Source: Anaerolineae bacterium (lineage in GTDB: Bacteria > Chloroflexota > Anaerolineae > 4572-78 > J111). Taken from it: DNA of 64,000 nucleotides. The notes beneath the pieces are model-generated. The model was not told the DNA's origin. It ran no database searches and saw nothing but the letters and a program-made list of their open reading frames with translations. The DNA is taken from NCBI GenBank assembly GCA_023382535.1, contig JAHDWA010000043.1, positions 1 to 64,000 on the forward strand, written 5' to 3'. The translations under genes were made by a program, and so were the position numbers. Shown here piece by piece: positions 18,801-27,174 of the stretch. The stretch's first letter is position 1; each line of letters begins with the position of its first letter.

Positions 18801-20213
18801 CTAACTGGGCATATCGCCGACCGGCATCAGGATGCGCTCGCCGGGTTTGGCGCTGATGACACGGGAACCGAATTCGGGGTAGCTGATCGTCCCGTGCTCG
18901 GTGATATCCAAACCTTCCAGTTCAACCTGGGCCGGTACGCGGATGCCAATGGTGACTTTCAAGGTGTAGAAAGTCAACAGCATCAGCCCAAATGCCCAGG
19001 CCCCAATTGAAAGCACGCCAATCGCTTGATTGGTGAGCTGGGTCAGGCCGCCGCCGTAGAACAGCCCGGCCACTTCACCCATGTTGGTAAACAGGCCCAC
19101 TTGGGGAGCGGCAAACAAACCGACCGCCAGAGTGCCCCAAATACCATTGCCCAGGTGAACCGCTACCGCCCCGACCGGGTCGTCCACATTGAGTACATTT
19201 TCAATCAAGATCAGACCATAAACCAGGACCGGCCCGGCAATTAAGCCGATAACCAAAGCGCCGATTGGGGTAACATTAGCGCAGCCAGCCGTGATGGCCA
19301 CCAGGCCCGCCAGGACCCCGTTCAGCGCCATTTCGGTGGAAGGATGGCCGGTGCGGACCCAGTTAGTAATCAAAGCCGAAACAGCGCCAGCCGCAGCCGC
19401 TATATTGGTGGTCACTGCAACGTAGCCAATTGCAGGGTTCATCCCAAACAGGGTGCTGCCGGGGTTAAAGCCAAACCAGCCAAACCACAGGATAAAGACA
19501 CCCAGGGCCGCCAGCGTCAGGCTGTGCCCGGGGATGACATTGCTCGTTCCATCTTTGTTAAACTTGCCAATACGCGGGCCGACCAACATTGCCCCAGCCA
19601 GCGCGCCCCAGCCGCCGATGCTGTGGACAATGGTAGAACCGGCAAAGTCAATAAAACCAAGCTCATACAACCAACCCAGGCCCCACTGCCAGTGCCCGGC
19701 GATCGGGTAGATAACGGCTGAGATAACCGCGCTGTAGATCAGATAAGCAGGAAAACTGAAACGTTCGGCCACAGCCCCGGAAACGATGGTCGCCGCCGTA
19801 CCGGCAAAGACTAATTGGAAGAGGAAAAAGGCCCAATTATAGGTACTATCAACATCATAACCAAAACTGGTCAGAAAGAAATTATCGCTGCCTATAAAGC
19901 CGGCTACGGAGGTCCCATACATCAAGGCGTAGCCGATGGCAAAGAATAAAATAGAGGCCACGGCGAAGTCCATGAGATTTTTCAACATCAAGTTAGCTGC
20001 ATTTTTGGCCCGGCTAAAGCCGCTTTCAACCATGGCAAAGCCAGCCTGCATAAAAAAGACCAGGAAAGCTGTGATCAATAACCAGATCGTATCAATCTGC
20101 CGAACCGTATCGGTTACAGTTGGCTCCTCACCCTGAGCATAGGCCACGCCGCCTACAACAAAAGTCAGTAATACAGCCAGAGGTAAACCCCGAGAAAATA
20201 GACGGTGCTTCAT
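18801..20213 (-). CDS. amt: Ammonium transporter (Amt), first copy with signal peptide
   Basis: Ammonium channel of 470 residues. It begins with a cleavable-looking signal sequence (MKHRLFSRGLPLAVLL, then VAYAQG), as in many bacterial Amt proteins, then about 11 membrane helices. The twin-His region is present: GSTIVHSIGGWGA and VHLGNGIWGTLAVG. Start chosen at ATG 20213 with GAGGAG 10 nt upstream; the open frame runs 34 codons further but through the leader terminator. It is the first gene of the amt-gln operon and follows a consensus promoter and an attenuator-like hairpin, placing it downstream of the ANTAR regulator gene. Confidence 0.95.
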   Translation of the reverse strand: MKHRLFSRGLPLAVLLTFVVGGVAYAQGEEPTVTDTVRQIDTIWLLITAFLVFFMQAGFAMVESGFSRAKNAANLMLKNLMDFAVASILFFAIGYALMYGTSVAGFIGSDNFFLTSFGYDVDSTYNWAFFLFQLVFAGTAATIVSGAVAERFSFPAYLIYSAVISAVIYPIAGHWQWGLGWLYELGFIDFAGSTIVHSIGGWGALAGAMLVGPRIGKFNKDGTSNVIPGHSLTLAALGVFILWFGWFGFNPGSTLFGMNPAIGYVAVTTNIAAAAGAVSALITNWVRTGHPSTEMALNGVLAGLVAITAGCANVTPIGALVIGLIAGPVLVYGLILIENVLNVDDPVGAVAVHLGNGIWGTLAVGLFAAPQVGLFTNMGEVAGLFYGGGLTQLTNQAIGVLSIGAWAFGLMLLTFYTLKVTIGIRVPAQVELEGLDITEHGTISYPEFGSRVISAKPGERILMPVGDMPS

Positions 20214-20254
20214 CGTAACATTTCTCCTCGCTAAAATTCTGCTAAATTTTGCGT

Positions 20255-20302
20255 AAAATAAAAAGCCCTCAACCAGGAGTTTTGACTCGTGGCTGAGGGC
20301 TT
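20255..20302 (-). terminator. Leader intrinsic terminator upstream of amt
   Basis: On the minus strand the transcript can form a stem of AAGCCCTCA with TGAGGGCTT (with an inner extension CCA/TGG and a small GAGT/ACTC tip), followed by TTTTTATTTT. It lies 42 nt before the amt start and after the promoter at 20348-20376, so it acts on the leader of the operon and not as an end for it. Confidence 0.85.
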
Positions 20303-20313
20303 CGCGGCCGCTC
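20295..20313 (-). promoter_or_regulatory. Candidate antiterminator hairpin
   Basis: On the minus strand GAG-C-GGC can pair with GCC-CTC around a six-base loop CGCGAA, with one bulged C. The 3' arm is the same sequence that forms the 5' arm of the leader terminator, so the two structures exclude each other. A six-base loop with G at position 4 is partly like ANTAR targets; the usual A at position 1 and the second hairpin are not seen. Confidence 0.4.
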
Positions 20314-20347
20314 AAAAAAGTGTTTGGTTTGTTAATTAACGCGGCAG

Positions 20348-20376
20348 ATGATAACAGGAATCTGGCCGGTTGTCAA
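20348..20376 (-). promoter_or_regulatory. Promoter of the amt-gln operon
   Basis: Minus-strand sigma70 promoter with perfect TTGACA (20371-20376), 17-nt spacer and TATCAT (20348-20353). Transcription would start near 20340, about 127 nt before the amt start codon. Confidence 0.8.
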
Positions 20377-20413
20377 GGGTTTTACAGCAATTGTCGAGGC
20401 TTTTTTGAGAATT

Positions 20414-21031
20414 TTAAGGTTCGGAAGGTGCAGCGGGATCATTATCAGGCCCCCGGCTGCCCACCAGCAGGATGGCCTCGGCCACCTCGCGCATGGTCCG
20501 GCGTTTTTCCCGCGCCGTCATTTGCAGCCGGTTATAAGCCTCACTCTCCGATAAGCCGGTAGCGATGAGGATTTTTTTGGCGGCATCAATTAGCTCGCGG
20601 GTTTCCAACTGGTGGCGCAGTTTGTACGCCTCCTGGGCTGTCGCCTGCATCGTCTCAAAGCGGGCGGCGGCAATTTCGATCATTGGTCCCAATTTGCCTT
20701 CGTGAATGGGTTTGACCAGATAACCCATCACCGCCGCATTGGCCGCCCGCTCGATCAGCGACTTTTCCGAAAAAGCGGTCAGCATCACGATGGGCAGTGG
20801 CATTTCGGCGGCCAGGGTTTCGGCCACGGCCATCCCATCCAGGCCGGGCATCTTAATATCCAGTAACAACAGATCGGGCTTGAGCCGCTTGGTTTTTTCC
20901 AGGGCGTCGTGTCCGTTGGCGGCAGTGTCAATCACCTGGTGTCCCAATGACGTCACCAGCGCCTTCAACCCCATCCGAATGACCGCTTCGTCGTCGGCGA
21001 TAATCACTCGTAACAGTTTCTTCTCAGCCAT
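20414..21031 (-). CDS. Response regulator with ANTAR RNA-binding domain
   Basis: Two-domain regulator of about 206 residues. The receiver domain has the acidic pair in IIADDEA, phospho-acceptor Asp in LLLDIKMPGLDG, Thr in MLTAFSE and Lys in YLVKPI. The C-terminus is an ANTAR domain (ETRELIDAAKKILIATGLSESEAYNRLQMTAREKRRTMREVAEAILL). ANTAR proteins (AmiR, NasR, EutV) bind nascent RNA and prevent termination, often in nitrogen metabolism. The next gene downstream is amt, with a leader terminator. No partner kinase is adjacent. Start ATG 21031 fits the receiver N-terminus; ATG 21055 is an alternative. Neither has a clear Shine-Dalgarno site. Confidence 0.92.
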   Translation of the reverse strand: MAEKKLLRVIIADDEAVIRMGLKALVTSLGHQVIDTAANGHDALEKTKRLKPDLLLLDIKMPGLDGMAVAETLAAEMPLPIVMLTAFSEKSLIERAANAAVMGYLVKPIHEGKLGPMIEIAAARFETMQATAQEAYKLRHQLETRELIDAAKKILIATGLSESEAYNRLQMTAREKRRTMREVAEAILLVGSRGPDNDPAAPSEP

Positions 21032-21130
21032 GCTAATTTTTGACTGCCCCCGCATCGGACGTGGATTTTGGATTAGAATAGTGTGAAATCCGAAATTTGG
21101 CTAATTTTTGGTAGCTGCTCAGCTTACTAG

Positions 21131-21210
21131 GTGACTGGCACTTCAATAGGATAAATGAGGCTTGAATTTGCCTTAATTACGTAATTTAATGAAGCAAAAG
21201 TGCCAGTCAC
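21131..21210. repeat. MITE-like element with 13-bp terminal inverted repeats
   Basis: GTGACTGGCACTT (21131-21143) is repeated inverted as AAGTGCCAGTCAC (21198-21210), enclosing an AT-rich 54-nt interior with a central ATTACGTAAT palindrome. There is no coding capacity. It lies between the ANTAR regulator and the AraC-MGMT gene, both transcribed away from it. Confidence 0.8.
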
Positions 21211-21338
21211 TTGAGTCGTGAAATGAGCAAGAATCGGGTGGTTTTTGGATCGAATATCAGCTAAAGTAAGTCTTGCCAGGTTGACTTGGAAAGTTGGCCG
21301 GTAGATGATAATATTAAACAAGCTTTAGGAGAAAAATC

Positions 21339-22205
21339 ATGGCAGCCACCAATTATGGACAGTTAGCCGAAGATTACAGCCGCATTGAGCAGGCCATTCT
21401 GTTTCTGGAACAGAACTTTCGCCAGCAGCCCGATTTGAAAGAAGTGGCCGCCAGGGTGGGCCTGAGCGAGTACCACTTTCAACGCATGTTCAGCCGCTGG
21501 GCCGGCATCAGCCCCAAGCGCTTTCTCCAATTCTTAACCATCGAATACGCCAAGGAGTTACTGGCCGAGTCGAAAAGTGTGCTGGATGCCACTTACGAGG
21601 CGGGCCTGTCCAGCCCAGGCCGCCTGCACGATTTGTTTGTGACCTGTGAGGCGATTACGCCGGGGGAGTTCAAAAATAAGGGCGAAGGTTTGACCATCAC
21701 CTATGGTTTTCATCCCAGCCCCTTTGGCGAGTGTTTGCTCTCGATCACCGAGCGCGGTGTCTGCGGCCTGGCTTTTGTCCAACAGGGCGACCGGGCGGTT
21801 GTCCTGGATGAGCTACGGCGCAACTGGCAAAAAGCCGCTTTTGTCGAGAACCCGGCCCAGACCCAACCCTTTGTCGAGCAAATCTTTAACCCGGTCAAGG
21901 ATAGACAGGCCCTGCCGGTGGTACTCAAGGGAACCAATTTTCAAATCAAAGTCTGGCAGGCCCTCTTGAAAATTCCGGCGGGTGCGGTGGTTTCTTATGA
22001 TGAACTGGCCGCTTTGATCGGCCAGCCCGGCGCAGCGCGAGTCGTCGGTAATGCGGTGGCCCAGAACCCGATTGGCTATGTTATTCCCTGCCACCGGGTC
22101 ATCCGCAAGATTGGGGCCATTGGGGATTACCACTGGAACCCGACCCGCAAGCGGGCTATCCTGGGCTGGGAAGCAGCCCGGAAAGAGACGGTAAGAACAA
22201 ATTAA
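21339..22205 (+). CDS. AraC-type HTH fused to O6-methylguanine-DNA methyltransferase
   Basis: Ada-like protein of 288 residues lacking the N-terminal phosphotriester-repair domain of E. coli Ada. An AraC/XylS helix-turn-helix pair occupies about residues 14-110 (LKEVAARVGLSEYHFQRMFSRWAGISPKRFLQF). A suicide alkyltransferase domain follows, with acceptor Cys251 in IPCHRVIRKIG and the wing GAARVVGNAV. It removes alkyl groups from O6-guanine and may sense alkylation or regulate genes. AGGAG precedes the ATG. Confidence 0.92.
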   Translation: MAATNYGQLAEDYSRIEQAILFLEQNFRQQPDLKEVAARVGLSEYHFQRMFSRWAGISPKRFLQFLTIEYAKELLAESKSVLDATYEAGLSSPGRLHDLFVTCEAITPGEFKNKGEGLTITYGFHPSPFGECLLSITERGVCGLAFVQQGDRAVVLDELRRNWQKAAFVENPAQTQPFVEQIFNPVKDRQALPVVLKGTNFQIKVWQALLKIPAGAVVSYDELAALIGQPGAARVVGNAVAQNPIGYVIPCHRVIRKIGAIGDYHWNPTRKRAILGWEAARKETVRTN

Positions 22206-22231
22206 GTGACAGGGAATAGAAAGGGGGGATT

Positions 22232-22882
22232 ATGTTCGACTCGCAGATTTTAGCCTTTATTGGCGTCGCCTTTATCCTGACCATCACGCCCGGAGCTGAT
22301 ACTATGCTGGTTTTGCGCAGTGTGCTTACCCGGGGGCAGCAGGCCGGGCTGGTGGCGATGCTGGGTATTTGTTCAGGCCTGTTCATCCATGCCACGTTTT
22401 CGGCGCTGGGTTTGTCCCTCCTCATCGTTCAATCGGCGACGGCTTTTGAGGTCATCAAGCTGTTGGGGGCAGCTTATCTTATCTTTTTAGGGAGCCAATC
22501 GCTCTGGCAGGCGTTTGGCAAACACGCTGACGCCTCTGTTCAGCCAGCTCAACTGGCAGCGATGACGACCCTCCCTGAAAGAAACAAGAAACGATCATTC
22601 GTCGAGGGGCTGGTCAGCAACGTCCTCAACCCAAAGGTTTCAGTCTTCTACCTGGCTTTCTTGCCCCAGTTCATCAATCCGGGCGACCCGGTGCTGGCTA
22701 AATCGCTGTTGTTGGCTGTGATTCACTTTGTGATGGGGATTATCTGGCTGACTCTGGTGGCAACCCTGGCCGGACGAGCACAGGCGTTGCTGGTACAACC
22801 TCAAGTGCAGCGTAAAATTGAGGCTTTTGCCGGGGCGGTCCTTATTCTGTTTGGGGTGCGCCTGGCTTTAGAGCGGCGTTAA
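22232..22882 (+). CDS. LysE/RhtB family exporter
   Basis: Membrane protein of 216 residues with about six helices and the family N-terminal motif TITPGADTMLVLRSVLTRG. It exports amino acids or similar metabolites; the substrate is unknown. GGGGGG precedes the ATG. Its stop codon overlaps that of the convergent lysA by 3 nt. Confidence 0.9.
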   Translation: MFDSQILAFIGVAFILTITPGADTMLVLRSVLTRGQQAGLVAMLGICSGLFIHATFSALGLSLLIVQSATAFEVIKLLGAAYLIFLGSQSLWQAFGKHADASVQPAQLAAMTTLPERNKKRSFVEGLVSNVLNPKVSVFYLAFLPQFINPGDPVLAKSLLLAVIHFVMGIIWLTLVATLAGRAQALLVQPQVQRKIEAFAGAVLILFGVRLALERR

Positions 22883-24243
22883 TTCTCATCTACCATATCC
22901 CGCGCAACCAAATCCTCAAACGTCTCGCGGCGCTGTACCAGCTTGACTTCTTTCCCGTCAATAAACACTACGGCCGGTCGCAGCGCCGCGTTGTAATTGC
23001 TGCTCATGGACAACTGATAGGCCCCGGCTACCGGTACGGCCAGCAAATCATCCGGCGCGGCGACCGGGAGGTCAACCGCCTGAATGAGCACGTCACCTGA
23101 CTCGCAGAAAGGGCCGGCGATGGCTACCGTTTCGGTTTCGGCCTCGCCGGCGCGATTGGCCAGCAGGGCGGTATATTTGGCCTGGTACAGCGCCGGGCGG
23201 GGATTGTCGGTCAGACCGCCGTCAATGCTGACATAAGTGCGCACCCCCGGAATCACCTTCCGCCCGCCGACGGTATAGAGCGCTACGCCCGCCTGGGCCA
23301 CCAGCGAACGGCCCGGCTCCAGGGTAAGTTCGGGCAGCGGCAGATTGCGGCGGCGGCAGCTCGTCGCAGTGGCCGCGACCAGATCGGTCACAAACGGCTC
23401 GACCGGCATGGGCGGGTCGGAGGGGTGATAAGGCACCCCCCACCCCCCGCCGGGGCATAATTCCCGCATCTCCCAGCCGTACTTCTCACGCAGGCGCACC
23501 GCCAAATCCAGCAGCCGTTCCACCCCCTCGGCTACCGGCTCGACATCGTGAAAGTGAGAGCCAAGATGGAGATGAAGACCGGTTAAGAGCAGGGGAGCAC
23601 CTTTTTCTCTCCCCTGCCCCTCTGCCCCCTCGCTCCCCTGCTGTTTTTCAAGCAGGTTCCCGGCCACCGCCTCTGCCTCTTTGAGTGGAAAACCAAACTT
23701 GCTGTCGGCTGAGCCGGTCACGGTGTAGCGATGGTGCGTTTCGACCGTAACATCAGGGGTGACGCGCAGCCAGATGTTTGCTGGCCGTCCCTGCCCGGCG
23801 GCCAGTTGGGCCAGTAACTGGAGCTCCGTGGCATTGTCTACGACGATCCGGCCTACACCGGCTTGCAGGGCGTCGCTCAGGTCCCGCCGACTTTTGTTGT
23901 TACCGTGCAGGTGCATGTGGGCGGGGTTGGCTCCGCCGCGCCGGGCGATGAACAATTCTCCGGCGGAGGCGATGTCCAGCCCTACGCCTTCGGCGGCCAT
24001 CAACCGGGCCAGGGCAGGGCAGAGAAAGGCTTTGCTGGCGTAGGTCAGATGGGCTTGACCCGGGTAACTGGCCAGTGCCCGCCGATAGGCTGCTATCTGG
24101 CTGCGGATAGTCCGCAGATCGTACACATACAGCGGTGTGCCGAATTGAGCGGCGAGGTCGCCGGCGCGGTGGCCGGCCAGGGTCAGGTGGCCGGTCGAGT
24201 CAATTGTGGTTGTTAAGGGGAAAAGAGAAAGTTTGCTTAACAT
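22879..24243 (-). CDS. lysA: Diaminopimelate decarboxylase
   Basis: PLP enzyme making L-lysine from meso-diaminopimelate, last step of lysine synthesis; about 454 residues, somewhat longer than usual. PLP-Lys71 in HLTYASKAFLCP; HLHLGSHF; the cofactor phosphate region CPGGGWGV; SIDGGLTDNPRPALY; catalytic Cys in GPFCESGDVL. An in-frame insertion near residues 195-215 (EKQQGSEGAEGQGREKGAP) is encoded by an inverted-repeat element (23588-23642). Start ATG 24243 (MLSKLSLFP) or TTG 24267; neither has a clear ribosome site. It lies convergent to a LysE-type exporter. Confidence 0.92.
   Translation of the reverse strand: MLSKLSLFPLTTTIDSTGHLTLAGHRAGDLAAQFGTPLYVYDLRTIRSQIAAYRRALASYPGQAHLTYASKAFLCPALARLMAAEGVGLDIASAGELFIARRGGANPAHMHLHGNNKSRRDLSDALQAGVGRIVVDNATELQLLAQLAAGQGRPANIWLRVTPDVTVETHHRYTVTGSADSKFGFPLKEAEAVAGNLLEKQQGSEGAEGQGREKGAPLLLTGLHLHLGSHFHDVEPVAEGVERLLDLAVRLREKYGWEMRELCPGGGWGVPYHPSDPPMPVEPFVTDLVAATATSCRRRNLPLPELTLEPGRSLVAQAGVALYTVGGRKVIPGVRTYVSIDGGLTDNPRPALYQAKYTALLANRAGEAETETVAIAGPFCESGDVLIQAVDLPVAAPDDLLAVPVAGAYQLSMSSNYNAALRPAVVFIDGKEVKLVQRRETFEDLVARDMVDEN
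23588..23642. repeat. Inverted-repeat insertion inside lysA
   Basis: AGCAGGGGAGC (23588-23598) and GCTCCCCTGCT (23632-23642) flank a C-rich interior with repeated CCCCTGC/CCCTCT units. Read as protein it gives a Gln/Gly/Glu-rich loop in diaminopimelate decarboxylase. Confidence 0.8.
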
Positions 24244-24352
24244 TTTTTCGCCATAAGGAAGTCTCAAAACCGGATAGAGCTAAGATAAAGAGATACGAAT
24301 GTCGCCCATGCATTTTTCGGTAATTCCAGTTCCGGGTTTTCCAGGTGCTTTT

Positions 24353-24361
24353 ATTATACCA
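24353..24361 (-). promoter_or_regulatory. Extended -10 promoter for lysA
   Basis: Minus-strand TGGTATAAT, i.e. TG-N plus a perfect TATAAT. There is no -35 match at 17 nt, consistent with an extended -10 promoter. The leader to lysA is about 100 nt; I see no lysine riboswitch consensus in it. Confidence 0.5.
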
Positions 24362-24443
24362 GTTGTCGGCTGAAAGGCGGTATTTTGGGAGGGTAAACGG
24401 CGCTGCCTGGTCTCTGAAACTAAGGGGTTCAGTGAAGACGAAT

Positions 24444-25742
24444 TTAGGGGGAGGTATCTTTGAACAGTTCCTGGATCCACTGGAACGTGGCCTCTCCGTG
24501 TTCAAGGGTAGATACAGCGGCATAGCCTTCCGTGTATCCGTTCCAGGTGTTGAAGGTGATGCCGGCGGCCTGCTCCGTCCAAAGGCCGCTCAAGGCAATA
24601 CGCCAGGCTTCGTTAAATCCGTATCGCTTTGAACCGGGGAAAACCAGATGGGCATCATAGCCGGGGGATACATCAAGCACCACCGGAACCTGCTGGTTTA
24701 GCCAGCGTTTGAGGTAATTGGACTTGTAAGCGACGAGCTGTTCCTCACTCCCCTGATGAGTCCATATTTCAGGGATGAAAGCTTGTACGGCCAGGAATGA
24801 AGCTTGTCGGCGGAGGTAAGGCCCTGTTGTTTCAGGAGAAGGGGTAAAGGTGTCAGTTATCTCTCTTTTTTCCCCACAGTTAGCCATATTCACTGTGTGC
24901 TTCTCCGGCAGCAGGTCCAGGGTAAACCCGACCCGTATGCCGGTGTCTTGAAAAACCTTATTGGCGACCCGATCAAAACCCTGCGCGAATCGTTCGTGCT
25001 CATCGGGGTCCAGTCTGTTCGAGGCGACCTGCAGGATAGTGATGGCATAACGCGGACTCCCCGTCCGGTCATACATTTGAACCCATTGGCTGGCCCAGGC
25101 AGGATCGGCGGGTTCCAGCAAATACCGCTGGACTAAATCTTCGATTTGCAGAACGAGCTGGGGGGCGGGTTCTGCCGGACTGCCGGGGAAATCGGAGGCA
25201 AAATGGTAGGCGGGAGAATGGCCCCCGCAGCCAATCGTTGCGTCGCTCGATTCAATGGCCGGCATGATCAAGATATTTTTGCCAACAGCCGCGCTGAAGA
25301 GCTGATCATGGGCAAAGGTCGAGGTCTGCATCGGCGCCCAATAGGCCCACCGGTCAGAGCCTCGCTCACCCCAGTAAGACATCAGGACCACATTGGCCCC
25401 GGTTTCAATCATTGTATCCAGGGCAAAGGCCGGATTCTCTGGCTGCTCAGACCATGCCAGGTGGCGTGGGTCAGAGGGATGGGTTGTGTAGAGACTCTCA
25501 TTGGGGCTAATCGGATATTCGTAGTATTGGCGGGGGGGTAATCCCTGGCAGCAGCGTGGATTCCCGGCGAAAAAGTAAACGCCCTTGATCTGCTGGTGAT
25601 CAAAGGGATCACTTGCCAAGAGACCCCATTTGGGTGAAGCGGTACCCGACTCAGCATGGCCCGCTGTCCCCTTAAAATCTGTAACGTTTCCTGAACGGGA
25701 AGCGCCCGCTGTACCCAATGACAACAGGGTGAGTAGGATCAA
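24444..25742 (-). CDS. Secreted glycoside-hydrolase-like protein
   Basis: Predicted secreted protein of 432 residues from TTG 25742. Sequence such as TGANVVLMSYWGERG, ILIMPAIES, AVQAFIPEIWTHQGSEEQ, VPVVLDVSPGYDAH and the terminal ITFNTWNGYTEGYA looks like a TIM-barrel glycosidase of the GH71/GH99 type. This is a weak structural impression and no catalytic pair is assigned. The reading frame stays open upstream of the TTG and there encodes a better signal peptide (YKSLKLIAVSSLALILL); an ATT codon at 25793-25791 with AGGGG 7 nt upstream could be the true start (449 residues). Confidence 0.6.
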   Translation of the reverse strand: MILLTLLSLGTAGASRSGNVTDFKGTAGHAESGTASPKWGLLASDPFDHQQIKGVYFFAGNPRCCQGLPPRQYYEYPISPNESLYTTHPSDPRHLAWSEQPENPAFALDTMIETGANVVLMSYWGERGSDRWAYWAPMQTSTFAHDQLFSAAVGKNILIMPAIESSDATIGCGGHSPAYHFASDFPGSPAEPAPQLVLQIEDLVQRYLLEPADPAWASQWVQMYDRTGSPRYAITILQVASNRLDPDEHERFAQGFDRVANKVFQDTGIRVGFTLDLLPEKHTVNMANCGEKREITDTFTPSPETTGPYLRRQASFLAVQAFIPEIWTHQGSEEQLVAYKSNYLKRWLNQQVPVVLDVSPGYDAHLVFPGSKRYGFNEAWRIALSGLWTEQAAGITFNTWNGYTEGYAAVSTLEHGEATFQWIQELFKDTSP

Positions 25743-25970
25743 GGCCAGGCTGGAAACGGCGATGAGTTTGAGGGATTTATAGGTTGTATAAATAAAAGTG
25801 CCCCTATTTGAAGAATTTTGGGATAATCTGGATTACAGCACTTAAATCAAGAACAGACCTGAGTCTAATACAGCCCATTGCTAAAAAACAGTGACAAGGT
25901 TCGTCAATTTACAGTGACATTTGTCATCCCTCACTCGTAAAAAACGCGTAATACACCTGCCAGTCTCTGT

Positions 25971-26564
25971 TTAGGGATAGAGCTTCTCCCCCTTCTCCAA
26001 CATTTCGATAAACTGCTGAATCCGCCTGGCCCGCGTCTCAGCTTTTTTGGCCGTTTGGATCCGCCATAAGATAGCGTACCTGTTGGCGCTGTTGAGGGTA
26101 GCGAAAAAGGCTTTCGCCTCCGCATGCTTATCCAGTTCTGCCTGAAAATCGTCCGGCACAGTGGCCCTGCTTTGTGAATCATACGCCGCCTCCCAGCGCC
26201 CATCCTGCTTGGCTGCTTCAACAGCCCGGAGACCGGCCGGTTTCATCTGGCCGCTGGCAATCAGCCGTTCGGCCTTTTCGCGATTGATCTTTGACCAGAT
26301 GCTTTTGGCTCCCCGCGGCGTAAATTTTTGCAGCCAAGAGGCTTCGTCATAACTTTTCTTCTGGCCGTCAATCCAGCCATAGCCCAGCGCAACTTCGACT
26401 GCTTCGTCGTATGATACTGACTGGATGCCGGACGCCTTTTTGGCCAGCCGCAGCCAGATGCCGGCTGACTCCGCGTGGTGCTGGTCGAGCCAATCCGCCC
26501 ACTCCTTTTGCCCTTCAAAAAGGATGATCGGCAGGTCGCCAGAAGGGCTTGACAATGATTTCAC
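25971..26564 (-). CDS. YdeI family protein
   Basis: Cytoplasmic protein of 197 residues matching the YdeI/OmpD-associated family: SAGIWLRLAKKASGIQSVSYDEAVEVALGYGWIDGQKK, FTPRGAKSIWSKINREKAERL and a Lys/Arg-rich C-terminal helix. Members are linked to resistance to cationic peptides, but the mechanism is unknown. Single gene, divergent from the SRPBCC gene. Confidence 0.85.
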   Translation of the reverse strand: MKSLSSPSGDLPIILFEGQKEWADWLDQHHAESAGIWLRLAKKASGIQSVSYDEAVEVALGYGWIDGQKKSYDEASWLQKFTPRGAKSIWSKINREKAERLIASGQMKPAGLRAVEAAKQDGRWEAAYDSQSRATVPDDFQAELDKHAEAKAFFATLNSANRYAILWRIQTAKKAETRARRIQQFIEMLEKGEKLYP

Positions 26565-26688
26565 AGGTTATGGATCTCCTCAAATTCATTTTGTATCACT
26601 TAAAGTTTCCCGTCGGCGGCTATTATATGATATAGTGTAGGTCACGTCAAAGAGAAATTTTAACAACAAATTTAGAAAGGATGATGAA

Positions 26689-27159
26689 ATGAACTCGTAT
26701 TACGTCACAGAATCGGCCCTGATTAAAGCGCCGGCAGAACTGGTTTACAATATAATCGCCGATTATCATAACGGCCACCCCTACATATTGCCCAAGCCCT
26801 ATTTTCTTAATCTGGAAGTGGAGCAAGGGGGTGTCGGAGAGGGCACGATCATCCGCTTCCAAATGCAGGTCCTGGGAAAAACAGAAACCTTTCGGGCAAC
26901 CGTTACCGAGCCGGAGCCTGGCCGGGTGTTGGTGGAAAGCAATCAGCCCCAGGGCAGCGTAACCACCTTTACCGTTGACCCTGTCGAGGGGGGGCAATCC
27001 GCCCAGGTGACTTTTGCCACCGAGCTGCCTGACCGCGGGGGTCTGCCGGGCCTGCTGGAACGCTTTCTCACCAGGCTAATGCTGCCGCGCATCTACAGAA
27101 AGGAGTTGGCCCAGCTTGAGGCTGTGGCCCAGGAGCGCGCCCGTGCCCCGCAATCCTAA
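26689..27159 (+). CDS. SRPBCC (polyketide cyclase/START-like) protein
   Basis: Single-domain hydrophobic-pocket protein of 156 residues: ALIKAPAELVYNIIADYHN at the start, alternating strands, and a long C-terminal helix (RFLTRLMLPRIYRKELAQLE). It binds lipids or small hydrophobic molecules in related families; ligand unknown. AAAGGATG precedes the ATG. It is followed after 15 nt by the DUF6062 gene, so the pair is an operon. Confidence 0.85.
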   Translation: MNSYYVTESALIKAPAELVYNIIADYHNGHPYILPKPYFLNLEVEQGGVGEGTIIRFQMQVLGKTETFRATVTEPEPGRVLVESNQPQGSVTTFTVDPVEGGQSAQVTFATELPDRGGLPGLLERFLTRLMLPRIYRKELAQLEAVAQERARAPQS

Positions 27160-27174
27160 AACCTGAGATCTACT

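Noticed and set aside
20414..21031. DNA-binding response regulator
   Set aside because: The C-terminal sequence fits ANTAR (RNA-binding), not a winged helix or LuxR HTH.
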